From Planctomycetota bacterium (GTDB lineage Bacteria > Planctomycetota > UBA1135 > GCA-002686595), in contig PKCK01000063.1 in assembly GCA_002862085.1 (NCBI GenBank), positions 62,001-126,000 on the forward strand: DNA of 64,000 nucleotides. Reading direction: 5' to 3'. A program made the translations under genes and the position numbers. The notes beneath the pieces were generated by a model. The model was given only the letters and a program-made list of their open reading frames with translations. It was not told where the DNA came from and did not search any database. Below are positions 27,980 through 37,074 of this stretch, piece by piece. Numbering within the stretch: position 1 is the first letter of the stretch; every line of letters begins with the position of its first letter.

Positions 27980-28753
27980 ATGACAGACGCCCCGACGAGC
28001 TCGGAATCGAGCCAGCCAAGCGCCGCGAAGTCCCTTCGGAAGGAGTCCGTCTGGGAGGTCTATTACCCGTTCAACGCGGATCAGGACAAGGACGCCGTCC
28101 CGGTGGCCTCCTTCCCCATGATCATCTACTTCTGGCCGTCGCTGGTCACCTTCCTCGTGTGCGGCGTCATCCAGCTGATCGGCGGCGGACCAGTCGGTGA
28201 GGAGGGGTCGTTCACCGGCTCCACCCTCGGGTGGTGGGCGACGGGCGCGCTCGCGTTCAACCTGATGATCATCGTGACCGACCTGGATCAGAAGAAGTTC
28301 ACGATCTTCATCCTCGTCTTGCTTCTGGCCGCGCTCGGGGCCTACGTCGGCAAGCTCCAGGGGTGGGGCGTGATCGGTCTGATCGGCGGCTGGTTCGGCG
28401 GGCTCGAGATCTACTACAGCACCCACACGTACTTCATCGTGGGCTTCTTCCTGGCGCTCTTCTTCGTGGTCGGGATGACGACGCCGCGATTCAACTACTG
28501 GCGCCTGGAGCCCAACGAGTTCGTCCACTACATCCAGCCCTGGGGACGCGACCAGAGCATTCCGCGCCTCGGGAGCACGGTGAGCAGGGAGGTTCCTGAC
28601 GTGCTGGAGCTCATCTTGACGTTCGGCGGTGGGACGATCGTGATCAAACGAGAAGGCCAGGTGGTGGCACGCATCGAGCACGTTCCCTTCCTGGGGAAAC
28701 GCATGAAGTCGATCGAAAGACTGCTCGGCGTCACGCGGGTCCAGCAATCCTGA
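27980..28753 (+). CDS. Five-helix membrane protein, unknown function
   Basis: A 257-aa inner-membrane protein. After about 45 polar residues (WEVYYPFNADQDKD) come predicted helices at about 47-68, 83-101, 107-124, 129-143 and 151-167. A cytoplasmic-type domain of about 85 residues follows (FNYWRLEPNEFVHYIQPWGR, then LILTFGGGTIVIKREGQVVARIEHVPFLGKRM, quoted in parts). The tail resembles a small beta-domain. I do not recognise a family. It is divergent from the giant channel-like gene and 37 nt upstream of the M18 peptidase. Confidence 0.75.
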   Translation: MTDAPTSSESSQPSAAKSLRKESVWEVYYPFNADQDKDAVPVASFPMIIYFWPSLVTFLVCGVIQLIGGGPVGEEGSFTGSTLGWWATGALAFNLMIIVTDLDQKKFTIFILVLLLAALGAYVGKLQGWGVIGLIGGWFGGLEIYYSTHTYFIVGFFLALFFVVGMTTPRFNYWRLEPNEFVHYIQPWGRDQSIPRLGSTVSREVPDVLELILTFGGGTIVIKREGQVVARIEHVPFLGKRMKSIERLLGVTRVQQS

Positions 28754-28790
28754 CCAGCTCAGCTCAGTCCTCATCCACGCCTCCCCGTTC

Positions 28791-30077
28791 ATGTCCGATC
28801 TTCGCGCCGTCGCCCTGGGTCTCGCCGACTTCATCGACGCCTCACCAAGCCCCTATCACGCGTGCGCAGCGGCCGCCGCGCGTCTGGAGGCGTCGGGTTT
28901 CTGCCGCCTGGACGAGCGGGCGGCGTGGGACGCGATCCCCGAACGTGCGTATCTCCAGCGCGGGGGATCGCTCATGGCATGGGCGCTCCCGGCCGATGCC
29001 GACCCGGCGGAGGGTTTCCGGCTCGTGGGTGCCCACACGGACAGCCCCAACCTGCGCGTCAAGCCCCGCCCTGACACGGGCGGCGCGGGGTTTCGGCAGG
29101 TGGGGGTCGAGGTCTACGGCGGCGTTCTCCTCAACTCCTGGCTGGACCGCGACCTCGGCCTCTCCGGGCGCGCATGGATCGACGAGGGCAACGGGCTCGA
29201 GGAGCGGCTCTTCCTCGTCCAGCGGCCCGTCATGCGGGTCCCCCAGCTGGCCATCCATCTGGACCGCGCCATCAGCCAGGAGGGTTTGAAGCTGGATCGG
29301 CAGCAGCACATGGCCCCCATCACGGCTGTGGGCGAGCGCCGCGAGGGCGCGTTCCGCGAGCTCCTCGCCGCGGAGATCGACTGCGACGTCGCGGCGATCA
29401 AGTCATGGGACGCCATGCTCCACGACTTGACTCCGTCGCGACTCATCGGAGTCGACGAGGACATGCTCGCGGCCCCGCGCCTCGACAACCTCTGCAGCGC
29501 CTACCTCGGGCTGGAAGCGGTGATCGCCGCCGCGGAGACGGGCCCCCGACGGGGCGTGGCCGTCACGCTCTTCGACCACGAGGAGGTGGGCAGCGGGAGC
29601 CGCGGGGGCGCGGACGGGCCGATCCTCGGCGACGTGCTCGAGCGACTCGTGCTGGCGCGCGGAGGTTCGCGCGAGGATTTCCTCCGGTGCCTCTCGGCGT
29701 CTCTGTGCATCTCCGCCGACATGGCCCACGCCGTTCACCCGAACTACCGCGAGCGTCATGAGCCGGATCACCACGTCCACCTCGGTGCGGGGCCCGTCAT
29801 CAAGATCAACGCCAACCAGCGATACGCCACCGAAGCGGAGACCGAGGGCTTCTTCCAGGCGGCCTGCGAGCGGGCTGGGGTGCCGTATCAGAAGTGGGTC
29901 ATGCGAACCGACATGGCCTGCGGGTCCACCATCGGCCCCCTGACCGCGTCGCAGCACGGGATACGCACGGTGGACGTCGGATGCGCTCAGCTGTCGATGC
30001 ACAGCGCCCGCGAACTCTGCAGCAGGGACGACCCTGGATTCATGCTTGCGGCTCTCGTGGAGAGCCTCGTCGGCTGA
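28791..30077 (+). CDS. apeB: M18 family aminopeptidase
   Basis: A 428-aa cytoplasmic zinc aminopeptidase of the aspartyl-aminopeptidase/M18 family, acting on peptides with acidic or neutral N-termini. Metal-binding and catalytic motifs are VGAHTDSPNLRVKP, the APRLDNLCSAY segment, LFDHEEVGSGSRGGA with the two Glu residues, and ISADMAHAVHPNY. Near the C-terminus are DMACGSTIGP and DVGCAQLSMHSARE. Length and motif order are typical. It converges on the ATP-grasp gene with 14 bp between stops. Confidence 0.93.
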   Translation: MSDLRAVALGLADFIDASPSPYHACAAAAARLEASGFCRLDERAAWDAIPERAYLQRGGSLMAWALPADADPAEGFRLVGAHTDSPNLRVKPRPDTGGAGFRQVGVEVYGGVLLNSWLDRDLGLSGRAWIDEGNGLEERLFLVQRPVMRVPQLAIHLDRAISQEGLKLDRQQHMAPITAVGERREGAFRELLAAEIDCDVAAIKSWDAMLHDLTPSRLIGVDEDMLAAPRLDNLCSAYLGLEAVIAAAETGPRRGVAVTLFDHEEVGSGSRGGADGPILGDVLERLVLARGGSREDFLRCLSASLCISADMAHAVHPNYRERHEPDHHVHLGAGPVIKINANQRYATEAETEGFFQAACERAGVPYQKWVMRTDMACGSTIGPLTASQHGIRTVDVGCAQLSMHSARELCSRDDPGFMLAALVESLVG

Positions 30078-30091
30078 AGCGCTGATGGCCG

Positions 30092-31018
30092 TCAGCGCGG
30101 GTGTTCCAGCCCGACCAGCTCGGGCGCGCACTGTCCGAAGTAGTACGTGTAGCGCGCATTGACCTCGGAGACAGCGTGCAGGCGGCGCGTGCCGGCCTCG
30201 TCGCGCCAGGTGAACGCGTCGATGCCCACGGGTCCGAAATACCCGATGTCGACGAGGCGCTCGGCGACTCGCTGAAAGGCGCGACGCAGCGCGTCCTGGA
30301 CGTCTGGAGCAGCTTTTGCCGGCGAGGTTTGACGGGGACCGGGCCGCGCGCTCCCGGCATGGCGAACCGCCGGCGCCGACTGGATCGCACCGTTCGATCC
30401 GATGTGTCCATGGATCGCGAACTCCTCCTCGAGGTCGAGCATCGGCGCGATGTCGATCGGACCGCTGGCCAGACGCTCCCTGACGAAGGCGGTCACGGGC
30501 GCCGACGGCGTCTCGGCGACGATGCGATCGCGACCGGCGGCGCACAGTGACCCGCGCAGGATCCATGCCGGAGGCTTTCCTGAAGGCCGCGGCGGCGCGG
30601 TGTCCTCCATCGCGGCGAGGACGTCCTCGGCCGAACCGCACGTCACGCGCCCGCGAAGCGGGGCCGCGTCGATGAAGGTCTCACGCGCGTTCGCCCGGAT
30701 CAGCGCTTCCAGGTCAGGGGCTCGAGGCAGCGTGAGGCCACGCGCGCGGAGGAGCTCCAGCGCGTGAGGAGTCGGAGACCACGCGAACCCCCTGCGCGCC
30801 AGGCCGGAAGGTCCGCGCCCGCCATCGGCGTCGCAGTCGCTGTGCTGCGTCACCTCCCTCCCGAGCAGGGAGCGAGCGGCACCCGCACGTACGGCTTCGG
30901 GGATCGGTTCCACCCTCCTCCAGTCCAGCCCTGCTCGCAGCGCGGCCAGCTCCGCCTCCGCCTCGAGCCAAAGGCACCAGCCCCCGGCCCATCGCGGGCG
31001 TGTCGCCCACCAGATCAT
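30092..31018 (-). CDS. ATP-grasp superfamily protein, unassigned ligase
   Basis: A 308-aa protein. The C-terminal part has the ATP-grasp metal-binding layout VGIDAFTWRDE...HAVSEVNARYT, in which the Asp, Glu and Asn ligate Mg-ATP in carboxylate-amine ligases. A central PAWILRGSL segment may hold the nucleotide-binding residues. The N-terminal 90 residues are not recognised. Starts with ATG 31018, which overlaps the DUF455 stop as ATGA, so it is translationally coupled as the third gene of an operon. The substrate is unknown; ATP-dependent ligation of a carboxylate to an amine is the family expectation. Confidence 0.7.
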   Translation of the reverse strand: MIWWATRPRWAGGWCLWLEAEAELAALRAGLDWRRVEPIPEAVRAGAARSLLGREVTQHSDCDADGGRGPSGLARRGFAWSPTPHALELLRARGLTLPRAPDLEALIRANARETFIDAAPLRGRVTCGSAEDVLAAMEDTAPPRPSGKPPAWILRGSLCAAGRDRIVAETPSAPVTAFVRERLASGPIDIAPMLDLEEEFAIHGHIGSNGAIQSAPAVRHAGSARPGPRQTSPAKAAPDVQDALRRAFQRVAERLVDIGYFGPVGIDAFTWRDEAGTRRLHAVSEVNARYTYYFGQCAPELVGLEHPR

Positions 31019-31869
31019 CGGTCCCGTGCAGGCCGGACGCTCCGAGGTGACCGTCTCGTCGTCTTCGACCCTGCAGCGGCGAGCCCATCGAGGAACGCCT
31101 CGGACAACCCGGCGCGCCGACGCTGCGGACGCTGGAGGGGGTGCCCTCTCATCACCGATGGGGTCAACGGAGCGGGAAGCGCCGCAGCCCATCGGTCGAA
31201 GTCAGGACCGCTATCCGGGTTGCCTCCATCGAAGTGCGTGAACCAGCGCGCCGCGAAGCGGACGTGCGCGACTTCTTCTCGGCCAACACGCTCGACCACC
31301 CGCGCGGATTCCGGGTCCCCGGCGGCCTCGAACTGCCCAGAGAACCGCTCTGCGTGCTCGATGTTGGCGCCCTCGAAGCCAAGCCCCAGCAAGGCGACGA
31401 ACATCCTCGGGTCCGTGCACTGCTTCGCCTTCACCCAGAACCAGTCACGAACCGGGTGAGCGCCGTAGTCCGCGCCGTGCGCCCGCAGTCGGTCCCGGTA
31501 GAGCCGCCCGTGCCGGAGCTCGTCGTCCACGAGACGGAGAAGGCCACGCCGGAACTCGGGTGGAGCGTCACCGAACAACAGATACGCCCATGCGAAGAGC
31601 TCCGCCGCCTGGATCTCGTGATGGAGGAAGAGGTGGAGCAGGCGCACGCGCGCGTCGGCGGTCTTGAGCGCTCCGGCTCTCGGGATACGCTCCGCCCTCT
31701 CACCGAGCTCCACACCCGTTGGGCGCCCGGGCTCCATGGCGAGGACGACTTCACGCGGAGGCGCATGGGCGGGGTCCATGAGCTCTGGCCGCGGCCCGGG
31801 CGCCAGCTTGCTCTCGGTGGTCACGGCGCGGATGAGGGCGACGCACCACTCCTCTGCCGAATCGATCAT
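31015..31869 (-). CDS. DUF455 ferritin-like di-iron protein
   Basis: A 284-aa all-helical protein of the DUF455 family, related to ferritin-like oxygenases such as the tRNA hydroxylase MiaE. Candidate iron ligands are in place: HHEIQAAE (Glu 85/90), DDELRH (Glu 117, His 120), GANIEH (Glu 171 region) and REEVAH (Glu 199, His 202). That gives two E..ExxH halves, so a di-iron site looks intact. It is preceded by a SUI1-like gene and followed by an ATP-grasp gene, both with ATGA overlaps. An oxygenase or hydroxylase role is inferred; the substrate is unknown. Confidence 0.85.
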   Translation of the reverse strand: MIDSAEEWCVALIRAVTTESKLAPGPRPELMDPAHAPPREVVLAMEPGRPTGVELGERAERIPRAGALKTADARVRLLHLFLHHEIQAAELFAWAYLLFGDAPPEFRRGLLRLVDDELRHGRLYRDRLRAHGADYGAHPVRDWFWVKAKQCTDPRMFVALLGLGFEGANIEHAERFSGQFEAAGDPESARVVERVGREEVAHVRFAARWFTHFDGGNPDSGPDFDRWAAALPAPLTPSVMRGHPLQRPQRRRAGLSEAFLDGLAAAGSKTTRRSPRSVRPARDR

Positions 31870-32270
31870 GACGTCCCGCGCTTCACCTTCACGCGACAGG
31901 AGGTCTCGAGGTACGACGCGACCCGATCCACCTGGCGGCCCTGGACCACCACCGACCCTGCTTCGATCCTCGCGCCCGCGCCGAGGGCCCGGCCGCAGTC
32001 GCGGGCGATTTGCCTGAGAGCCGCGTCGTCGGGCGCTTCCGAGAGCCAGCGCGCCACTGTCACCTCCTTCCCCCCGCGGCCCTTCCTCTCGAAGCGGACC
32101 TCGACCACCCCACCGTCGCAGGCGTCGCTCGAGACGATCTCCTCCGCCGGGCTCGCCGGATTCGTGGCGCTCTCCCCGGATCGCGGCAGCGAGGCGAACG
32201 GGTTGCTGGTCAATCCGCCGACCGGGCCACCCAGATCGATCCAGGCCTTCTTGTCGCTCTTGCGTCCCAT
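31866..32270 (-). CDS. SUI1/eIF1-like translation factor (YciH family)
   Basis: A 134-aa protein. Residues 55-130 form a SUI1 domain, with VEVRFERKGRGGKEVTVARW (family GRGGKxVT), LRQIARDCGRALGAGA and VVVQGRQVDRVASYL (family IQGDxRxxVxxxL). The first 50 residues are low-complexity linker starting MGRKSDKKAWIDLG, as in bacterial YciH proteins. Bacterial YciH can bind the 30S P-site region and is thought to tune initiation. First gene of a coupled three-gene operon (ATGA overlap with DUF455). Confidence 0.85.
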   Translation of the reverse strand: MGRKSDKKAWIDLGGPVGGLTSNPFASLPRSGESATNPASPAEEIVSSDACDGGVVEVRFERKGRGGKEVTVARWLSEAPDDAALRQIARDCGRALGAGARIEAGSVVVQGRQVDRVASYLETSCRVKVKRGTS

Positions 32271-32546
32271 GGCGTGGCGCGCCGGATTGTGCCCGGTCAC
32301 AGGCTCGCCGCGAAACCCGGGATCGGGGCGGAAGCGGCCCCCAGCGGGGCACTGAGAGGCCCCGAACGCCCCTGCTATGGACAATTCGTCGCAATCAATG
32401 GACGCTCTGGGTCGGGATTCGTCGCCGCGACGCTGGCGGTGCCCCCGACGTCGACCGGTTCGCTCTCCACGCCTGTCCCCGGTCGAGGCTTCACAGCAAC
32501 GAGGTGGTCCGCGCACGCGACCGCCCATATCCCCCATTTCAAGATC

Positions 32547-33554
32547 ATGCTTCGTCGACTCGCTTCGCGCCGACTGGTCTCGCTCGTCGCCGCCGCGCTC
32601 CCCGCGCTGGCGTTCACCCAGGGATCTGCCGCGGCCCAGGTCGTTTACGTCGCCCAGGACAACCTGGTGGCCATCCAGTTCGAGTCCGCAACCCTCGTTG
32701 ACGACTGGACGTTCTCCACCTCGACCTCGGGCTTCACGGATGCCGGCTACATCCGGTGGGACGGGCCCAACCTCTTCAACTCCCCCGGCGCGTCCGGGAT
32801 CTTCGGGTTCGATTTCGAGGTCCAGGTTGGAGGCAACTACCAGCTCCGCCTGAGGAACCGCCACGAGGATCCGGATCCGACCGAGCAGAACGACGTCTGG
32901 GTCCGGATGGATGGCGGCCAATGGATCAAGACCTTCTCGAACATGGCGGGCAGCGTCGGCGCATGGACCTGGGAGTCCAGGTTCGACTTCGATCACAACA
33001 ATCAGCCCGACGCCAACTACAACCTGACGCCCGGAGTGCATCGCATCGAGTTCTCGGGGCGCTCCTTCGGCTTCAAGATGGATCAGCTCCATCTGTACCG
33101 TCCCGGCGCGCCAGGCGCCCTCAGCGCGAACACGCCCGAGTCGCCCCGTCGTTTCGGGGAGAGCTACTGCTTCACGACCATCAACAGCACCGGGCAGAGA
33201 TCGACCATCACCGCCCTCGGGAGCCCCGAGCTCGACGACAACGAGCTGACGCTCACTTGCCGGAACCTCCCTCCGAATCAGTTCGGCATCTGGATCACCT
33301 CCCCTCAGCAGGGGTTCATGCCCAACATCGGCGGCACGTCCGCGAATCTCTGCCTCAGCAGCCCCGGTCGATACCAAGGGGTGTCGAACACCGGCACCGG
33401 GGAGACGAGCCTCGTCGTCGACCTCGACCGCCTGCCAAGGCCTGGGGGCTTCGCTTCCGCGCAGGTCGGGGCCACCTGGCACTGGCAGCTCTGGCATCGG
33501 GACGTCGGAGGTGACGCCAACATGAGCCGCGGTATGCGCTTCACGATCCAGTGA
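32547..33554 (+). CDS. Secreted two-module protein (binding-like module plus planctomycete NSTG-type domain)
   Basis: A 335-aa exported protein: signal peptide (to about residue 30), a beta-rich module (about 32-200) clearly homologous to the first module of the DUF5060 protein at 15895, then a C-terminal domain (about 205-335) starting YCFTTINSTGQ, with ELTLTC, LPPNQFGIW, Cys 269 and WHWQLWHRD. The latter is of a type common at the ends of planctomycete secreted proteins. No enzyme motif is seen. It may bind carbohydrate or serve as a surface display tail. The ATG at 32547 gives an immediate signal peptide. Confidence 0.75.
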   Translation: MLRRLASRRLVSLVAAALPALAFTQGSAAAQVVYVAQDNLVAIQFESATLVDDWTFSTSTSGFTDAGYIRWDGPNLFNSPGASGIFGFDFEVQVGGNYQLRLRNRHEDPDPTEQNDVWVRMDGGQWIKTFSNMAGSVGAWTWESRFDFDHNNQPDANYNLTPGVHRIEFSGRSFGFKMDQLHLYRPGAPGALSANTPESPRRFGESYCFTTINSTGQRSTITALGSPELDDNELTLTCRNLPPNQFGIWITSPQQGFMPNIGGTSANLCLSSPGRYQGVSNTGTGETSLVVDLDRLPRPGGFASAQVGATWHWQLWHRDVGGDANMSRGMRFTIQ

Positions 33555-33668
33555 GCCGACGCTGCTCTCCCGGGGCGTAGGCGGAAGGCGGTGGCTGGTC
33601 CGAGAGGAACGGCGGCCGCTTCGCTTCCCCCGCGTCGGAGCACGCGCCTCGATCCGCCTCGCAGGGGC

Positions 33669-33674
33669 TACCAT
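33669..33674 (+). promoter_or_regulatory. Putative -10 element (TACCAT) of the ECF sigma/kinase unit
   Basis: TACCAT lies 7 nt before the GTG start at 33682, consistent with a leaderless transcript and supporting the GTG. Confidence 0.4.
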
Positions 33675-33681
33675 TCTGGCC

Positions 33682-34281
33682 GTGTCCGATGTCACGAGAC
33701 TTCTCGACGCGCTCCGAGCGGGTGACGCCGGGGCCAACGACGAGCTGATCGCCACTGTCTACGGGGAGCTACGACGGCTCGCCGCTGGACAGCTCCGCCA
33801 TGAGCGTGCGCAGACGCTCGACGCCACGGCGCTCGTCCACGAGGCATGGATGCGTATCGCCGGGTCGGCGGAGACGCCCGGCGGCGCCGTCCCCGGGTTC
33901 CGCAATCGAGCGCATTTCCTCGGCGCTGCGGCGGAGGCCATGCGGCGCATCCTGATCGAACGAGCCAGGAGGCGACGCAGTCTCAAGCGCGGGGGCGGGC
34001 ACGCGAGGTCGGATCTCGAGCCCGATGCGATCGTGGCGCTGCCACCCTCGGTCGACCTCCTGGCCCTGGACGACGCGCTCGACCGACTCGCGATCGAGGC
34101 GCCGGAGAAGGCGAAACTGGTCGAACTCCGCTTCTTCGCGGGGCTCTCGATCGTCGAGGCCGCCGAGGTCCTGGGCGTTTCCCGCGCGACCGCCGACCGG
34201 AACTGGGCTCTCGCGCGCGCCTGGCTCTTCCGGGATCTCCATGACCCGACGCAAGGACCCGGGGTCCCCGAGGCGCGATGA
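33682..34281 (+). CDS. Planctomycete-type ECF sigma factor
   Basis: A 199-aa RNA polymerase sigma factor of the PF07638 (Sigma70_ECF) group, which is expanded in planctomycetes and usually paired with Ser/Thr kinases. Region 2 is near residues 20-100 (ELRRLAAGQLRHERAQTLDA, TALVHEAWMRIAG, RNRAHFLGAAAEAMRRILIE), with a basic RARRRRSLKRGGG stretch. Region 4 is near 130-185 (LVELRFFAGLSIVEAAEVLG, VSRATADRNWALARAWL). The gene begins with GTG and its stop overlaps the next gene's ATG (ATGA), so sigma factor and kinase are made together. Target promoters are unknown. Confidence 0.93.
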   Translation: MSDVTRLLDALRAGDAGANDELIATVYGELRRLAAGQLRHERAQTLDATALVHEAWMRIAGSAETPGGAVPGFRNRAHFLGAAAEAMRRILIERARRRRSLKRGGGHARSDLEPDAIVALPPSVDLLALDDALDRLAIEAPEKAKLVELRFFAGLSIVEAAEVLGVSRATADRNWALARAWLFRDLHDPTQGPGVPEAR

Positions 34282-37043
34282 ATCGCGATCCCTCGTCGGG
34301 TTCCGCCTCGCAGGAGCCGGGAGACGCTCCGCTGCGCGCCGTGGAGGCGCTCTTCCACGGCGCCCTGGAGCGTCCAGTTGGGGCCATGCGGGACGCTTGG
34401 CTCCGCGCTGCGACCGGAGGGGACGACCCGCTTCTCCTGCAGGTTCAGGAGCTCCTCGATGCGCACGAAACGGCCACCGGTTTCCTCGAGCGCGGGCCGC
34501 TGCTCGATTTCGGGTCCCTGCTCGACGATCCAGGGTCTGCCTTCCTCGATGTCGATGTGGGCTCCATCGTCGGCCCCTACCGCCTCGTGGAACGCCTCGG
34601 CGAAGGCGGCTTCGGAGTGGTTTATCGCGCAGAGCAGAGCGAGCCCGTTCGGCGCGACGTGGCGTTCAAGGTGATCAAGCTGGGAATGGACACCCGGCAA
34701 GTGATCGCGCGCTTCGAGACGGAGCGCCAGGCGCTCGCACGCCTCGATCACCCCTCGATCGCCCGCGTGCTCGACGCCGGACAGACCGACGGCGGACGGC
34801 CGTACTTCGTGATGGATCTCGTGCCAGGGATCGATCTCGCCCGCTACTGCGACAACGCCTGCCTGGGTGTCAGGCGACGCTGCGAGCTGTTCCTGGAGCT
34901 CTGCGCTGCGGTCCAGCACGCCCACCAGCGGGGAATCATCCACAGGGACCTGAAGCCCTCAAACGTCCTCGTCACGGAGAGCGGCGGGCGGGCTCTGCCG
35001 AAGGTCATCGACTTCGGGATCGCGAAGGCCGCGACGGACGAGTTCGACCCCCAGGACACCTTGAGGACCGAGCTGGGGCAGGTCATCGGAACGCCGGTGT
35101 ACATGAGCCCGGAACAGGCGCTCGGCCACGGCGACATCGACACGAGGTCCGATGTCTACTCGCTCGGCGTGATCCTGTACGAACTCCTGGCCGGTCGGCC
35201 GCCGCTCGAAGCGACCGAGCTCAGGGAGCGCGCCCTCGCCGGTGAACTGGCGATGTTCCTCGCCGATCACGAGGCCGACCTGCCCTCCTCCGCGCTCCTG
35301 GCCAGCGAGAACGCCACGGAGCTCGCTCGCTGTCGTGGCGGGTCCGTCGCGGAGATTCGCGCCACGATCCGGGGCGACCTCGACTTCATCGCACTGCAAG
35401 CGCTGGCCTTCGAGCGCGACCGCCGGTACGAATCCGCCGCGAGCCTGGCGCGAGACATCGAGCATGCTCTCGCCAATCGTCCGATCCAGGCGCGGCCACC
35501 GACCCTCACGTACCGACTACGGAAGTTCCTCCGACGCCATCGGATCGCTGCGGGCGCCTTCGCCGCGGTGGCCTCGGCCCTCCTGATCGGGCTCGTCGTC
35601 GCGTTCGACGCGCAGCGCGCGAGGCAGAGCCAGGCAGACGTCATCACCTCGGTCTTCACCGAGGCCACTCGGATGGACATCGGTGCGAGGAGCGCGCGAG
35701 ACGTTCAGCGTGAGGCGCAGGAGGCGTTCGGCGAAGCCCACCCGTTCGTCGTGGATGCCCTCTCGACACACGCCGCCCGACTCGAGCGGTCAGGCGACCT
35801 CGACGGCGCATTGGAAGCCCGGCGGCGCACGCTCGAGGTCGCCGAGCGCGCCCATGGGGCCAGATCTCCGGAGGTGAAGTTCGCCCGAAGTGCCCTGGGA
35901 ATGCTCCTGGCACGGGTCGGCGAGCCAGTGGCCGCGCAGGAGCAGCTCAACGCTGCGATCAACCTCGACGGCGACCTCTCACCGCCGGGGACGCCGTTCC
36001 TCAACGCCGCGCGCCTCGAGGTGGCCGCCCTCGCCCTGGACGAAGGGGACCTCGTCCGCGCGGCGATCCTCGCTGAATCAGCCGACGACATCGCCAAGGC
36101 GCTCGCGCCCAGCGATCGCCGCATGCGCGCGGACGCTCTCGAGATGCTGATCGACGTGCGCATCCGGGCCGGAGACGATGCCGGTGCGCGCCGCGCATGG
36201 AGCGAGCTCTTCCGGGTCCTCGAGCGCCTCTCCACCCCCCAGAGCATCGCTCTTCCGCGAGAGCGGATCCGATGTGGTCGCTGGCTGGCGAGCATCGGGA
36301 AGTCCGGCGAAGCCGCGCTCGAGCTGCGCAGGGCGATGGACGGGCTCGAACGGATCGAGAACGCCCCCCGTGAGCTCGAGTACAGCGCGGTCAAGGGATT
36401 CAACGAGGTCGCCTCGAGCGCGCGTGTCCCCCGCAACGTCCTGGACGAGGCGATGGCCCGTGAGTTCGAGCTCGTCAGGCGGATCTTCGAGCGAGGAACC
36501 GGGCCCTACCACGACGCACTTCGCTCGCTCGCGGAGCGGCACAAGGAGCGCGGCGAAGCGGCGCTCGAGCTCTCGCGGTTGCTCGACCTGCACGACTCCC
36601 TGACACGGGTCAGCGGATCGGAGGGCGCGCGCCGGCAACTCGCGCGTCAGCTCGGGGAGCGGGCCGTGGCTCTTCGAGTCGCAGACGGCCTCGACGAGGA
36701 CGACTTCCGCGTCGGCTGTGAAGCGGTCGCGGTCGCGCTCCAGGTGGATCCGCAGGACCCGGCGCTGGAGCTCGCGCAGATCGAGCTGCTCGCGCGTGCC
36801 GGGGATCGTTTGAAGGTCTTCGCCCTCGTGGAGGAGATGGAGAAGAAGCCGTCGTTCGACGAGCGTCATCCCGTCTTCCTGGCGGTCAAGGCCGTCGCCT
36901 ACACCTCCTCCCCCGTCCACGGCAGGAAAGCGAACGCCTATCTCGAGGAGGCCTTGACCCGTTCCCTGCAGCCGGAGTTCATGGCGGTACCAGGCCTCCA
37001 GAAGACACTCGGCTGGGCTCGCGGGATCGTGGTGGACAGCTGA
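34278..37043 (+). CDS. Transmembrane Ser/Thr protein kinase with TPR-like sensor region
   Basis: A 921-aa Hanks-type kinase. The kinase domain (about 101-390) has the Gly loop LGEGGFGVV, Lys 131, HRDLKPSN with catalytic Asp 224, DFG at 245-247 and TPVYMSPEQ in the activation segment. A single membrane helix lies near 425-447 (AAGAFAAVASALLIGLVVAF). The extracytoplasmic part has alpha-helical TPR-like repeats (ERSGDLDGALEARRRTLEVA and similar). The N-terminal 100 residues form a linker typical of planctomycete kinases. Coupled by ATGA to the ECF sigma factor, it probably controls that factor by phosphorylation, as in known ECF/kinase pairs; the signal is unknown. Confidence 0.92.
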   Translation: MNRDPSSGSASQEPGDAPLRAVEALFHGALERPVGAMRDAWLRAATGGDDPLLLQVQELLDAHETATGFLERGPLLDFGSLLDDPGSAFLDVDVGSIVGPYRLVERLGEGGFGVVYRAEQSEPVRRDVAFKVIKLGMDTRQVIARFETERQALARLDHPSIARVLDAGQTDGGRPYFVMDLVPGIDLARYCDNACLGVRRRCELFLELCAAVQHAHQRGIIHRDLKPSNVLVTESGGRALPKVIDFGIAKAATDEFDPQDTLRTELGQVIGTPVYMSPEQALGHGDIDTRSDVYSLGVILYELLAGRPPLEATELRERALAGELAMFLADHEADLPSSALLASENATELARCRGGSVAEIRATIRGDLDFIALQALAFERDRRYESAASLARDIEHALANRPIQARPPTLTYRLRKFLRRHRIAAGAFAAVASALLIGLVVAFDAQRARQSQADVITSVFTEATRMDIGARSARDVQREAQEAFGEAHPFVVDALSTHAARLERSGDLDGALEARRRTLEVAERAHGARSPEVKFARSALGMLLARVGEPVAAQEQLNAAINLDGDLSPPGTPFLNAARLEVAALALDEGDLVRAAILAESADDIAKALAPSDRRMRADALEMLIDVRIRAGDDAGARRAWSELFRVLERLSTPQSIALPRERIRCGRWLASIGKSGEAALELRRAMDGLERIENAPRELEYSAVKGFNEVASSARVPRNVLDEAMAREFELVRRIFERGTGPYHDALRSLAERHKERGEAALELSRLLDLHDSLTRVSGSEGARRQLARQLGERAVALRVADGLDEDDFRVGCEAVAVALQVDPQDPALELAQIELLARAGDRLKVFALVEEMEKKPSFDERHPVFLAVKAVAYTSSPVHGRKANAYLEEALTRSLQPEFMAVPGLQKTLGWARGIVVDS

Positions 37044-37074
37044 GCCAGGCGGCGCGGTGCGGCGGACGCGGCCA

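Noticed and set aside
27767-28834. In-frame upstream extension of the giant membrane protein to 28834 on the minus strand
   Set aside because: It runs antisense through the well-supported five-helix membrane gene (27980-28753); its residues are what reverse-strand translation of that gene gives.
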